Part shown: positions 26,301 through 39,819 of the stretch, piece after piece
Layout of the letters: each line of letters starts with the position of its first letter
How positions within the stretch are numbered: position 1 is the stretch's first letter
DNA from: Heliocidaris tuberculata
Taxonomy: Eukaryota > Echinodermata > Echinoidea > Camarodonta > Echinometridae
Length of the DNA stretch: 64,000 nucleotides
Direction of reading: 5' to 3'
Assembly (NCBI GenBank): GCA_025618425.1
Contig: CM046833.1
Coordinates: 35,562,467-35,626,466, forward strand
Notes under the pieces: generated by a model
Databases searched by the model: none
The model's input: the letters and a program-made list of their open reading frames with translations, nothing else
Told to the model about the DNA's origin: nothing
Made by a program: the position numbers and the translations under genes

Positions 26301-27020
26301 TGTTCATTGAAGGAGTTTATTGACTCTTCTCCAAACTAAATTGACACTGTTTACCGAACATTACTTTGGCAACCATGATATCTTTCTATTTCCTCTTCCT
26401 TTGCTGATATCCAAATTCCTTGATCCTCTTTTTAACCGCAAGGATGCGGGTGCACCCACGGACATTAATGACATGCACAAATGTTATTACTATTTGGTAA
26501 AAGAAAATATGGTATTTGTTTTCACGTTCATGTAATGTAAATACTGTCAACATGAAATAATCTCTCCTATTATCCAGTGTTGACATTCATGTTGCTATTC
26601 ATCCCTTAAGTAAAGCTTTAGTCACTCAATTTCTTACTTTTTATACTTTTGTAATCCCCCAAGGATATGTACTTTCCCCACAAATATAAAAACATTTATG
26701 TTATTATTTGGAAAACATAATTACATGCACAAATGTTATTACTATTTGGTAAAAGAAATTGTGGTATTTGTTTTCACATAATATCAATATGAGGTGATCT
26801 CCCCTACTATCCAATGTTAACATTCGTGTTACTATTCATCCCCTAATTTAAGCTTCAACCACTCAATTTCTTACTTTTTTTAACCACAAAGGTGCCCACG
26901 GACATAGACATAAGTGCATACCTTGTTATTTGGAAAAAGAAAATGGTGTTTTCACATAATCTAAATATGACATCATCTCCTCTGCAATCCAGTGTTTATA
27001 TTCATCCCTTGATCGTCTTA

Positions 27021-27063
<43 letters not shown>

Positions 27064-29102
27064 TATCTCCTCTATCTGTCTCTCGCTGTCAACCTTTTTC
27101 CCTGTTTTTTCTTTGTATTTGTGTACTTCTCAATCTCAAAGTTTTCATCCATCACAGGTTGGGTACCAAGTAGTAAAGCTTGGATACCCCAACTACATGT
27201 ATCTATGACCAATTGACCTTTTTCGATTACGATACGATTGTCATATACTAGTAATTGGTGGACTTCAAATTTTTGTAATTTTTTTGAAAATGTGTGTCTT
27301 TTCTTTTTTGCAGCTTGGATACCTGGAGAGTTGGGTAATTCTTATCTGGAATTCCAAGGATCTAACCCAATGTGACATAATCTGCAGACAATTAAACTGA
27401 TTCTTTTCTTTCTCTTCAGCTTGGATACCCCGACGGTCTGCTGTCTAAGGATCTGACGAGGTATAACATTATGATTGGCGGTCCGGAGGCGTTGAGAATC
27501 AAAACCGAACCCAAGGCACAAGAAGTCCCCACAGGTTTTGAGCTGCCAGACGAACTCTCAGGGAGCCCCATAGGTAGGTCATCTGCTTACACAAAAAGGA
27601 GTGTATGGGACTGTTTCGCAGTGCATAGCATGGTGGGGAATAATACCTTGATTTGGAGAGTGATTTATCTCTGGAAAGCTTCATAAGATCTCTTGGAATC
27701 TCAAAAAATATCTACAAATTTTCAATTTTACAATTTTGGCAAACATTGAGAGAGCGCCAGTGCAGTAAAGGGTAAATTCTGGGAAATTTCCCTGGAACAA
27801 TTTTGCACTAGCCTACATTGTATCTTTGATACCTACAGGTTAAGAAATATTATGAAACTTTAGCTAGTATGCCTACATGGAAAGCGACTCTTTTTTTGGG
27901 GGGGGGGGTGGGGGGGAGTCATGTATTTGATTTGGCACAGTGTTCATTTGGAACAACTATATACAGTTAAAACTAAACATTGATAAATCTCCAGTTCTGC
28001 ATGATTTTCATATTCCTTTATTGCTTAAATGCAGCATCCTATGTACAGCAATGTATCACTTCAAAACTTCAGCCTCCTTGTTTGAAAAGAATTCTCACAA
28101 ATACACTACACAGTGACAGTACGTGTGGTAGTATTATGCATTTTATCGTTCAAAACAAGAGGCTTTTTAACATATATGAACCATTAGTAGTTCAGCACAC
28201 GCATAACACTGCATACGGTTGAGATATATCCTGTTAGGCTACTGTACATGACATGTTTACGTAGGTTGATTGTAGACATACATTCATGCCGCATGTGGAA
28301 GGGCTAACAGCCATTGCCAAAACTCTTTAATCCAGCGAGATTTAATATTTGGACACGTGATGGGCAAGCACTTCTGAACTAATTCCAATGCCATAACAAA
28401 ACACTGTTACCCACGGGCACCGTGCCAGAATGATCAAAAAGCAAGTAATTAGGAAAATGAACTCAAGCACGTTTGACCTAAATGTAATGAGATATTGTTT
28501 GGTTTCAGTATGAAAGGTCTTCATTATAATGTCAGAGACTTTGAATTTGAGATCTTTTGGAGATCTTCAGCTCTTGAAGTACTTGACTTTAAGTGCTAAG
28601 TTTGATTCTACCCTCATTAGTTCTTGAAACCTTGTGTAGGAGAAAAAAAAAGTTAAAAATAAAGTAGCATCATGTAATTCCACTTATATCCCAGTGCCAC
28701 CATTTTTCCTTCTCAAACCCACACGGATTTGTAAGTCCTGATTAGCGTAGGGTTCTGAAAAATGGTCTGACATTGCCTTTAAGAAAATATACCGGTACTC
28801 TATTATGACTTCTGCAACTGGAATAGAAACAAGTAATTAGAGCCTTTTTGCTAACAATCCAGGATTCTGAACATTCTGTCACAGAATAATCATTTGAAGG
28901 CTAATTAATAAGTTTGGTTTTGGTTAAGACCACTTTTAAAACCGTTTATTGATATGATTTAATTGATTGTATGGAGCTGCATATTTTAACATTCAGTTAT
29001 TCTCAAGCTTATAGCATATATATATATATATTGTTCTCATATCCATGCACAACGGACCTTGTGACATATTAACCTGGTACTTAACAAGGTGTCCATTAAG
29101 TT

Positions 29103-29155
<53 letters not shown>

Positions 29156-32100
29156 GCTTGGAATAATACTTTGTAGAGTCTGAATATCAGAGACTAGCAA
29201 GTGCTGGCTATAAACAGAGCAAGAAATTGAAAGCGTCCTCTAAAAACCTGCAATTAATGACAGAAATCATTGAAGGCTGGCTGAAGGAATAGAGATGTAA
29301 AGTCACTATCCGTTTTGCCTGTATCTGTCGTAGAGATCAGACAGGCCCCGGTCTCGCTTTTGGAACGAGGAGGAATCGTGTTCAGCAGAAGCCATAGTGA
29401 CTGTGTGTCCTTGTTTCCATTGCCCCGCGATGGCAACGTAGGATGCTTACAAAATGGCCGACAGGATTTCCACTGGGATGTGTTTTATTAGGGGCCAAAT
29501 TCAATCCAATAAGTGAGTTTAGAGGTGCAGCTCCTGCCTTAGAGCTTCATTCCTCATCCAGAAAAGAGCATGAGATAGAAAAAGACAGAAAAGAAAGGGA
29601 GATAAATTCGATCCAATAAGTGAGTTTAGAGGTGCAGCTCCTGCCTTAGAGCTTCATTCCTCATCCAGAAAAGAGCATGAGATAGAAAAAGACAGAAAAG
29701 AAAGGGAGATACTGTCAGATTCCCAGCTAAATAAACTCCAAGTAATTCAGAACTCTGCAGCAAGATTGATTACCCGTACTAAGAAACACTCTCATATAAC
29801 TCCAGTCTTAAAACAATTACATTGGCTTCCAGTCCAATCACGCATAATTTTTAAAGTACTATTACTGACTTATCAGTGTCTTCATTCAATGGCTCCAAAA
29901 TATCTCAATGAATCTTTGGTAAAGTATGTACCCTCTCGCAATCTCAGATCGGCTCAGAAAGATCTTTTACATTGTCCTGTTATTCAGACCAAGTTTTATG
30001 GTGAGCGATCATTTGCTCACGCTGCCCCTTCACTTTGGAATACTATTCCATCCCATTTGAAGGATTCATCCACAATATCTCAGTTTAAAACCGTCTTGAA
30101 AACGTATCTGTTCAAAAAGCATTTTGAATGAGCTATATTGTGCATTTTATAGCATCTGTCTCTATTCTTGTTCTTCCCTTTCTTAAAGCGCATAGAGACG
30201 CAATGGCAGTGATATGCGCTATAAAAGCATTGTTGTATTAAGAGAAGGACAGGGAATGGAGAGGGAGTTGAAAGGAAGAATATGAAACATGGTATAAATT
30301 GGGTTCTTCAACAAAGAGATCAACTTCTTAAATGAAGAATGTGTGAGGAAAAACTTGAATTTTGCAGAAGTTATCCGAAAGAAAGTAGATTTGAGGAGGG
30401 ATCAAGAGTTGGAGGAAGTGGGGGAGGGTGAGATTCATGGAAGCCTTAGAGCTAAATATATAAAAGGCAGTCCCTCTATGACGAGTTGTTTTTAACAACG
30501 TCATTATATAGTTAAAAATAGATGAAAAAAAAACACAGAATTTTATTTTTTCAAATTGCACTAATCTGTCTGTGGGAGAATTATATGAAAAGGGACAAAT
30601 TTGGAACATTTTCAAGAGATGCCCCACAGTTCTTCCCTCCCACCCCCCCCCCCAAAAAAAAATGAAACTATAATAAATGTAGCTTTAGAATGAACCAATA
30701 AGTAAAATGTCATCCAAACAAACAACCAGTATGAATAAGCACATTTCATTTTTTTTTACATACTCTTGCCTAAAGAACACAAATAAGAATAATAAAATAA
30801 ATGTGTAAGGGTTTTATCATAAAAGGAGAATAAGCAAGTGTTATTTCAATTTTACATTTTCCACACACACTTTTTTCATCAACAAAAAGTAAGAGATAAT
30901 AAAATGAATATATAAGGGGTTGGCAAAGTGAAAATAATCCAGTATTTATGGGATGATCAGAGGGGTTACCTCAGGCCAAAGTTAAGTTCAAGGAAAGATT
31001 GGTAAAACATCTGGTTGCACCGCTGTATTAAGGATGCAATCGCCTCTAAATCATCTTGATTTGAACAAATGAGTGAAACATGTCCATGACACCTGCTCAA
31101 GCAGTTGAGAATCCACCTGATGAACTTAGAACCCATTCAAACCAGCTTCTCTCTATAGATGAGTGATAAAAACAAGGTTATTAACAATATTATCATCTCT
31201 TTCAAGGGCAAAATAGGCTATTATAAGTAATCATCTTGTTTGTTTGTTTTTGTTTTGGGGGGATCTTTTTGTCTGTAATGATTAAATAAACTGATGTAAA
31301 GATGCATTTCCAGTCAAACTACATGTGTAGGTACATCTGCAGGAATGTCAAACCTAGAATAAGACATTTAATCTGTACATTGTTTTTTTTTCCCCAAACC
31401 CTAATGGAACTTAAACCATACTTCAGTTTGGTAAGAAGCCTGTATGCTTCATGTAACTTGAACCTTATCGAAATTACTGAGTGTTTGTTTCTGTTTGAGT
31501 CATTCAACTTTTGATAGGTGGTTTCATTTTGTACGTTTCTAGATTATCATAAAAGTTGGCTCAAAACAAATCTTTAGTCTGCACATAGGTCTGCATCATT
31601 TAAAGCCGGCTTGTGCACATAAAACACCCCTTTCGTATTACTGGCTGCATTCCAAGACTAGTCAGGCTCAAGTTTTAGGTGAGCTCCAGCTGAACTTGGG
31701 TGAGGGTGTACAGAGTTAGTCTGCAAGCACAAACCTCTTTTACTCTTACGGTAACAGAGTGTCTGAAATGTTGAGACTCTGTAGCCTGCACTCATAGGCC
31801 CTGTACTGTAGCTGCTATTTGGTGCAGCCAGGGAATGCCAAAGTTGGGTTAGGCTCAAGGCTTTGTGGATTTTTTTTGTTTATGTGTCAAGATAGAGTCT
31901 GTGCATGGAGACTAGAATGGAGGGACATGATTGGTTGGTTGTTTTGGCATAATGAGGTCTGTTTGGAGTGAGGGAATTTGATAAGTGTGCTGGGGATACT
32001 GGGTGGTTCTATCGCTAGCGGACACCTGCTTCCGCTAAATCCTGTTTTTGTCAGTGCTGCCAGGAGAGAGAGAGAGAGAGGGGGAGGGAGAGAGAAATAG

Positions 32101-34044
32101 AGAGGGGAAGAGAGATAGAAAGAAGAGAGAGGGAGAGAGAGGGAAGGAGGGAGGAAGATAGGAAGATAGAAACCCTACAAATGAAATGGAAAGAACGAGG
32201 TAACAGGCAAAAAGAAAGGGATGCAAAGAGGAGGATGAAAGAAAAAGAGAAGGAAGACAAAAACATTAAGCAAAAGAGGGAGAACATTTCTGAAAGGAAA
32301 GAGGAAAGGCAGAAAGGAAGAAAAGGATGTCAGTCTACTAGAAAATGTAAAGGGGAGAAAGAGAAAAATAAAAGAAGAAAATGAGGTAGAGATCAGAGGA
32401 GAGAGAAAGAGGTGAAGAAAGAGCACAGAAGGGGAGCACCGAATGAAAGCACATAAGGAGAAGATAAAGAGAAGGAATAAAGAAGAGAGGAGAAAGAGAG
32501 AAAAGGAAGAGAAAAGGAGCAAGCAGGAGGAAATGGAGAGAGAAGAAAGAGGGAGAAATTTTGAGAGAGAGAGCTGTGCGAGTCTCAACCTTTGACTTTT
32601 AGGGTGTTTTGGCTGGATGGAAGAAAAGAGATTAATGTGAGCAGTTCATTCATAAAGATTTTGACCTTTCCCAGCTTTTCCTGTTTTTCAATTTCACTTG
32701 TCTTTGTAACCGAGTCAGATTGGTGCGTGGGTTTTTTCTTTTTGGTTTTTTTTTTGCTGTGTGTTTATAACTCAACCTCCTGGTTAGTTTAGGGTACAGC
32801 AATGTTTGTCAGGAAAACATTAAAAATCTTTATTGTAATCACTGTATAGTTTTGGGGTTTTTTTATAAAATGTCATTGTAAAGGGATTTAATGTGGGATT
32901 TAATTGAGTCACTTCATCCACTCAGATTTCTAACCTTTCCAATTTTATCTTGTTTTTCTATTTGCTGCTGACTTGGGTCGTGCATGGTTATAATTATTTC
33001 TGTATAGCCCTATAACTTCTTTTGTTTGTCAGAAAAACTTTGTAAAAAAATATCTTGATAACAATAGTGCAGCACTTGCATATACATGTAAATGTCATCA
33101 TGAAGGGGATTCTGATGTTTTTCTTGCCTCGCTCAATTTTTATTAGAAAATGAAAAGAGAAAACATGTTGACACCAAAGGATAGGAATATCATTACTTTG
33201 CAAGTGTCCACTGAAAATTTCCTTGAGACAATTGACAGTTACATAATCTCTACTTATACTCTCCTACAATTAGATTATTTTCACCAGGGAGATGGGAGTC
33301 CCCCCCCCCCCTTTTTTTTTTTTCTTGTATTTTATGTAAACTAATAATTTCCACCATTAGTTTTTCTGACTTTGCTTTATTAAGTTGGCCTTGTCCTGGG
33401 CTGGGGTACTTGAGGCATTACCACACTGGCCCCATTACCAACCCTGTGCACTAACCCACTCATAAATATATGGAAATTTCATAGATGATGCATTGCTATG
33501 GCAACCGAGGTCAGGTCAGCATCTACCTCTAACTATAATAAACATTATACGGAGTGAAAATGTGATGAATTCATTTGCAGTACAGGAGCCATTATTTTAG
33601 GACTGAAACAGACACGAGATGATGGGAGTGTGTTTTACATGTAAGTACTGCACTACATTATCACAAACTGCTCCAAATGGAAAGAGAAAATTAGCAATTA
33701 GTTCTTAGACTAGAGAAGACATTCCCAGTTGCTCTCATTCTCATTTCTTTTCTGCAAGGAATTTGAGAATATTTTTCTTTTGAGATAGATTATAATATTG
33801 CTTTGGAGGAAAAGATAATTAGGTGTTTTTTTGAAAAGCAAATGGATGAAGTGATTTTCTTTGTGAAAGATACTTTCTGTTCACGAGAGCACTTGTGTGA
33901 TTTTCATACATGTCTCTTTCTATTCTTTACCTGTCCTCTTAACCAGTCACTTTGCCCCTTAGCCGCCACTCCCTCTTTCTTTCACTTTCAATTGTTTATC
34001 TTCAGTTTCTGGGCTCAATTTTCTTCTTTCTCTCTCTCTTTACC

Positions 34045-34076
<32 letters not shown>

Positions 34077-37000
34077 TCTCTCCTCTTTGTTTTACCTTTA
34101 TCAGATATGAACTCATTGCTGAGTCACAGAATAGTAAGAAAAATAGTCTGTCCTAACATATCCTTGTCATACTGCCAGGGGTACTTGTCTTGCGTCAATC
34201 ATCGTCACGTTTGGCATGTCACTGTCATGGGAGAGAGTTTTAACATTTTGAAACACTAATGAAAGAAAAACTTTCCCCTAGCAACCACCGTCACCTGCTC
34301 CACCTCTTTACCCTTCCCTGTACGCTGGCTGTAGTCTGACTCCCTGGTGGAAGGAGTTTTTACCGAGCTTGCTGGAAATTACTTTAAACCAAGTCTGAAG
34401 TTTGTAGACAACCGGTAACCTTACTGCCTCCCAGTGAGATTAGGTGAGACTGGAAGATGTAGTCTAATCTGCAAATAATCAAGACTTCTTTTTAATTTGA
34501 CTGAAGTTATTAGGTGAATCCTTCTTGAGATAATGTTTTCTACTGACCCCCCCCCCCCCCCGCCAAAAAAAGGAAGAGAATTAGCTGTCCTGTCTACGAG
34601 CGTGCATTTTAATAGGTAACTCGATGTTGGTGTATTGTATGCTTTCTAAAACTCCCATTTGCCCTTTGATACACACTGCATGATGCAAATTTTTGAATAA
34701 ACAAATTTAATGAAAATCATTGTGGTTTTAGGGGACAAAGAGGGGGAGTTATTAACTTGAGCCACTGTACCGGGTCTCATTGAAAGGAAATGATTGACAC
34801 TTTGAATAGGCTACGTCCCAATTAAAAGATAGCGATTAATCAAACTCATCGTCTGAAGGGCCGAGAATAAAGAGAGATAATTGGAAACTTCCAAACTGGG
34901 TCGAATTGGGTAGCAAAGTATGACTATGAAAGTAGAAAAAAGGAGAAATTGAATATATAAATACGGAATTTAAATGCATGGGGGAAAGGGAGATGAGAGA
35001 TACCAGGGGGACAGGGTTAGGGTTAAGTAAATATATAAAAAACAAAACAAAACAAATATAGCTTTTGTTATTTTTCAGAAACATGACATGATTCTTACAT
35101 GTGTGCATTCAGAGCACATAAAATAAAAGTTGAGAAATATGTCCATAGTAGCAAAGAGGAACTTATACTCTAGAAATAAGATTTGGGGAGTGTTTTTATC
35201 AAGTGTTTTGTCAGTGATTTTTACCGACAAATTTGCTCTCAGCCAATCAGATGCAAGGATTTCAGTAGCTTATAACAGTTGTCGGTAAAAATCACTGACA
35301 AAACAATTGATGAAACGCTCCCCTGTTCATCATGGGTGCAGGAATGTAATTAAGTAAGCTTGATGAAAAAAATCACAAAAGCTTCACAAATTATTTTTCT
35401 TTTCTTATTCTTATCCCAAAATGTAAAATTAAAATGCTTTTTTGAATAGCGAATCTCTTCTATTATTAACTTATCTTTTTGAAATGTTTCAGATTAGTTT
35501 AATACATTCATAATTTTTTTAGAGTAGGTATGTAGATAGAAACAAAAACTCTGTTTGCTTCTTATTAGTTTATTAGTATTGTTATATGAGTCTTAAATCA
35601 GAAAGAAACTGACAAATGTGCCAGCAGCGCAGCTTTGGTATCAATGCTGAGCTCCAAGAGCATGGAATAATCAATACTGTTTAAAAAGGTACCTCAAAAT
35701 CTTTGTTTACCAAGAACCATCAATCTAGTGTTATGAAAAGTGTTTTGTTGCAACCCCATAGCCTTTTTCCGGATTGTGGTTAATATTTCATACCCCGCTG
35801 GCCATCTTGTGACCCCTCTCAATGGGTCGGGGTTACCCCTTCAGTTCTAAACTACCGATTAATGGTTGGCGTGCCATGGTGTTATTAATAGGAGCAAAGC
35901 ATTTATGAATATTAAACCTTAAAGAGCTTTCTAAAAGAAAATTGTAAATATAATGTTTATTTGCACTGCAGCAAGTGAATCCATCCATTTTCAAAATTAA
36001 AAAATTGTAATTTCTTTTGAATATTAATTTTATACAGGAACAACCTATTATGGGATATATTTTATGTTTAAAGTTACATACTGTATGGAAAGAAAAGCGT
36101 TAAACAGAAAGTCTGCAATGTTTATATTTTGCATTGTTAGAAGTGAAATTAAATTTGTAGTAAAGATAGCTTGTTAATTATACTTCAGGATTGAAATTTA
36201 TAAACCTATTTACATTACTATTTATAAGAACTTCAATGAATGGCAAGCGGAAGATCTGCTTAGATTGGAAATAAATATACGTCACTTATATCTCTCTCTC
36301 CCATCCCCCTTTCTTCCTTTATTGTGGTTTAAGTCGCCTTGTTCCACTTCATAGCCAGGAACACTTGAAGAAATGAACCAAGGAAAGGGAATCAAAAGGA
36401 AAAAATCGACAGAGTCCTCCCACATCACACAAAAGAAATAAAAGCCGCATTTGTGATACTTTATATATCTCAGTGTGATTAGTCTAGAAAAAAGTCCCTT
36501 TGTGATTAGGACTACATTTGAATATAACAATTTGATTTATTTTATTCTTTATTGCTTTTCTCTATTCATTTTTTTCAGTTGCATTCCTTTTTTCTCTTTT
36601 TAACTTTTTTTTTGTCTTTTTTATATTAATTTTCATCTTTGTTTCTCTATGTCATTTTTTTTGGGACTTCCTACAGTGTACATACAATGTATGATGTAAT
36701 CTGCTGTAGCTTAATCATGATCTGTGAACTTTTTTGAGGGGAATGTTTTTCTCTTCCTTTCATTAACTTCAGTTTGTTTAGTACTACTTTGAATGCCATG
36801 GTACACAATTAAACTTGTACACAAAGGACAGTGTGTATGTTACATGTATACATGTATACATTTGACGAAGCAGTGGCTACTTTTTAAAAGTTTTGAATTG
36901 TAGACTAGGCATTGAGAAGCTCTGAGAGGGATTGGGAGTCACGCCTCATGATTTTAGCTTTGGATTGGTGTTATGATCATGGGCTGAGCTTTTCAAACAA

Positions 37001-38451
37001 AAAGGGCAATGACCTAGAGTTCACTCTGGTCAAAGGCGGAGTCCAGATGCAGCTCTGTCGCCATGGCGCTGGAGGAAGGTGTGGTTTGAGGCGTCACTGA
37101 ACACGACACAACAGGCTCTCTCTCTTTCTCTCTCTCTGGATATTTTTACACTACATGTATATTGTTATGAAAGTGTTTGCTTCAGACCTGGCTGACTACA
37201 GGCTCTAAAAGAATGATGCAACGCATATTGTTCAGCGTTTTTTACTTGGGAGGTTCAAACTAAATGAAAACAAATCAATCAGTAACCCCCAAACTTGCCA
37301 ATATTGCTCATGATGCACTAAATATAAACAGTTCGAGACCCATAAGATATAGTTTGTGAAGTACTCATGCTTTGAAAGATAAATCAACAAGTGAGTGATT
37401 TCATGTACTGTGTAAAAAATGTATACAAAAATAAAAAAGTTGTACATGTATTTGTCAACTATATGTGAAATAAAGATATATTCAGATTTCAAAAGTAGCC
37501 TGAGGGGGAGTTAAGGATTATTTTGGATTATATTCACTTTGTGACATCATTTGACATTTCTTACTTTATATTGACCCTCTTTCACTGAATGTACTTTTTT
37601 TGTTTTGTTGGAAAACCGCAGCTGTTCAGTTTTCCATTTGAAGAATGGAAAAGGCGCAAGACATGACCAACACAATCTGAATCAGATTGGGTTAACAAGA
37701 TCTAGCTTGGCCAAGGAAACACATCCAACAGCTGTTGAGTGTTAGACAAGCTGTGCGATTCATGAATGTGCTATTTTTCTCTCTTCCTATGTTATCTGTC
37801 TCTCTCTCTCTCTCTCTTTCCCTCTTGTCTATCTCTCTATCTTTGTTTGTCATTTGATATATTTCTATCCTATTTCCTTATACGATTCTGACCGATATGC
37901 TGTGACTCACACTTAGTATTTATACTAGTTGTATTGTGCAATGCTTATATTTTCTTGTTTTTCTTTCATTTTGTGTCATGTATCTAATCCTGTTCACTTA
38001 GCTAGTCTGTTTTGTTTTTTTCTTATAATACTACTATAATAGGATTATACTACCCTAAATACTACTCTTTCCATTTCCCTTGAGCACTCTCTTTCGTTTT
38101 TTTTTTCTTCTCAATTCTTTTTTTTTTTTGGGGGGGGGTCATGTTTTATTAATTTTCATGATTACAAACAGTGCAAATGAAGAAACAATTACAATGCACA
38201 TAAGGAACATAAAAGACAGATAATAACAGAAATAACAGAAATAATATCAACAATGAGAAAAAAAATTAACAGAAATAATATCAACAATAAGAAAAAAAAT
38301 TGTTTCTTAATTCTTATGTTAGTTCCTATGTTTAGCACTCTACAACTTTCTCTCTCTCTCTCTGTCTCCCTATTACTGTCTTTCCTACATCTTGAATCTT
38401 CTGATCATCTTTTAGCATTTTTAGCATTCTCTCTCATTTTCACCATGTTCT

Positions 38452-38507
<56 letters not shown>

Positions 38508-39781
38508 CACCTCTCTTTCTGGTTGTCTGCTGCTGTCTCTCTCATTTTGTATCTCTTGTTAATGTCTCCCGACCTCTCCTTTCCCTTTGTATACAACCCT
38601 ACTCTCTGAATAGGAAGAAAGAACCAAGCCTGGCTCGTATGAGTCAATGAAGAGGTGGTTTTATTTTTGACCTGCACTTTAATTAATATGTCCTTCTTGC
38701 GCTCAAGCCTGCAACATGTGGCTGCCTACTGGGCATATATAATAATACACATCGTCGATCAGTAAACACTTTCAATATATCTTAAGTAAACATGGCTTAT
38801 CAGATAAGTTTAGTTATGATTGATTAAGAGTAAATGCTAGCATTGCTACTTGCCAGTTTAGATATGGATATTGTGTTGCAACGATGAAACAGATACTATC
38901 AAATTAAGACAAGGTTAGATTCATTTTTTTTTTTTATTAAAAAAGGGCTTTATCTCGACATAGTATTTTGCATTTTTTATGCACTCATATATCCGCATTC
39001 ATGTTTCTGAGTGTATGATTTCAAATCAATATTTGTGAACGATGAAGTAAATGTAATGATGAAACTTGTGACATTGTTTCATCATATACATGTATATGAT
39101 GAAACTGTTGACATCATTTTTTTTTTAATATTAAAGTTATTTAAACCTCTGATTTAATCAGGCTACATACATGTATTTAATACTTACATTTACATGTACA
39201 TAGTGTTCATAATAGCTGTTAAGTATATTTTCTTATTCTGTGCTATTAGTCAAAAACTCTGATAGCTCCACCTATTTGTTGAATTGATTTCTTTCTTACA
39301 GTGTTTTTCAGGGGCGGATCCAGGGGGGTTGCGGGGGGGGGGGGGGCTGGCAAAAAAAAGAAGACACTCAAAATTGCTGATGACCTTTTTTCTCTCTTCT
39401 CTTTTTTTTTTTTCGCTTGTCAGAAAATTTTCAGGATATTGGGCCCCCTCCCCCACAAAATCCTGGATCCGGTACTGGTGTTACATTATTGGAATACTCA
39501 TATTTGCCAAGTCTTGAGCATGAAAACATTTAAATAAGGAGTAGTGCATGATTGTTACATCTACAAAAAGTACATGCACTTGTATTTGAACAATAAGTGC
39601 ATATTTGCATGAAGCTCCATATTTGCAAATATATATTGTTTAAGCACATATTGACTGAATGCTGAATACTTCCGATATTTCAGGGGCATTACTGTTTAAA
39701 CATTTTGAGGCTATAATGAAAATCCATTTAATGTATTTGGCCTTCAAGATAATGTCCCGCACAAGAAACCCCCCCCCCCCC

Positions 39782-39819
<38 letters not shown>

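Larger units (their letters stand above)
12732..27419 (+). other. Intron 2 (14.7 kb)
   Basis: A phase 0 intron, GTATAT to TCTTCAG. It contains MITEs at 15.1, 16.7, 17.7, 19.6, 20.3, 23.4 and 23.7 kb, a decayed tandem array at 26.4-27.0 kb, and decayed exon 3 copies at 27.17-27.4 kb. A diverged relative of the 4.6-6.8 kb MITE cluster may lie at about 13285-13500. The intervals 18.0-19.5, 20.5-23.3 and 23.9-26.3 kb show only AT-rich DNA, TACATGTA motifs and homopolymer runs. Intragenic enhancers are plausible but not recognisable. Confidence 0.7.

Noticed and set aside
32175..32588. A 137-residue minus-strand frame
   Set aside because: Translation of the polypurine/polypyrimidine tract, with composition explained by the repeat.
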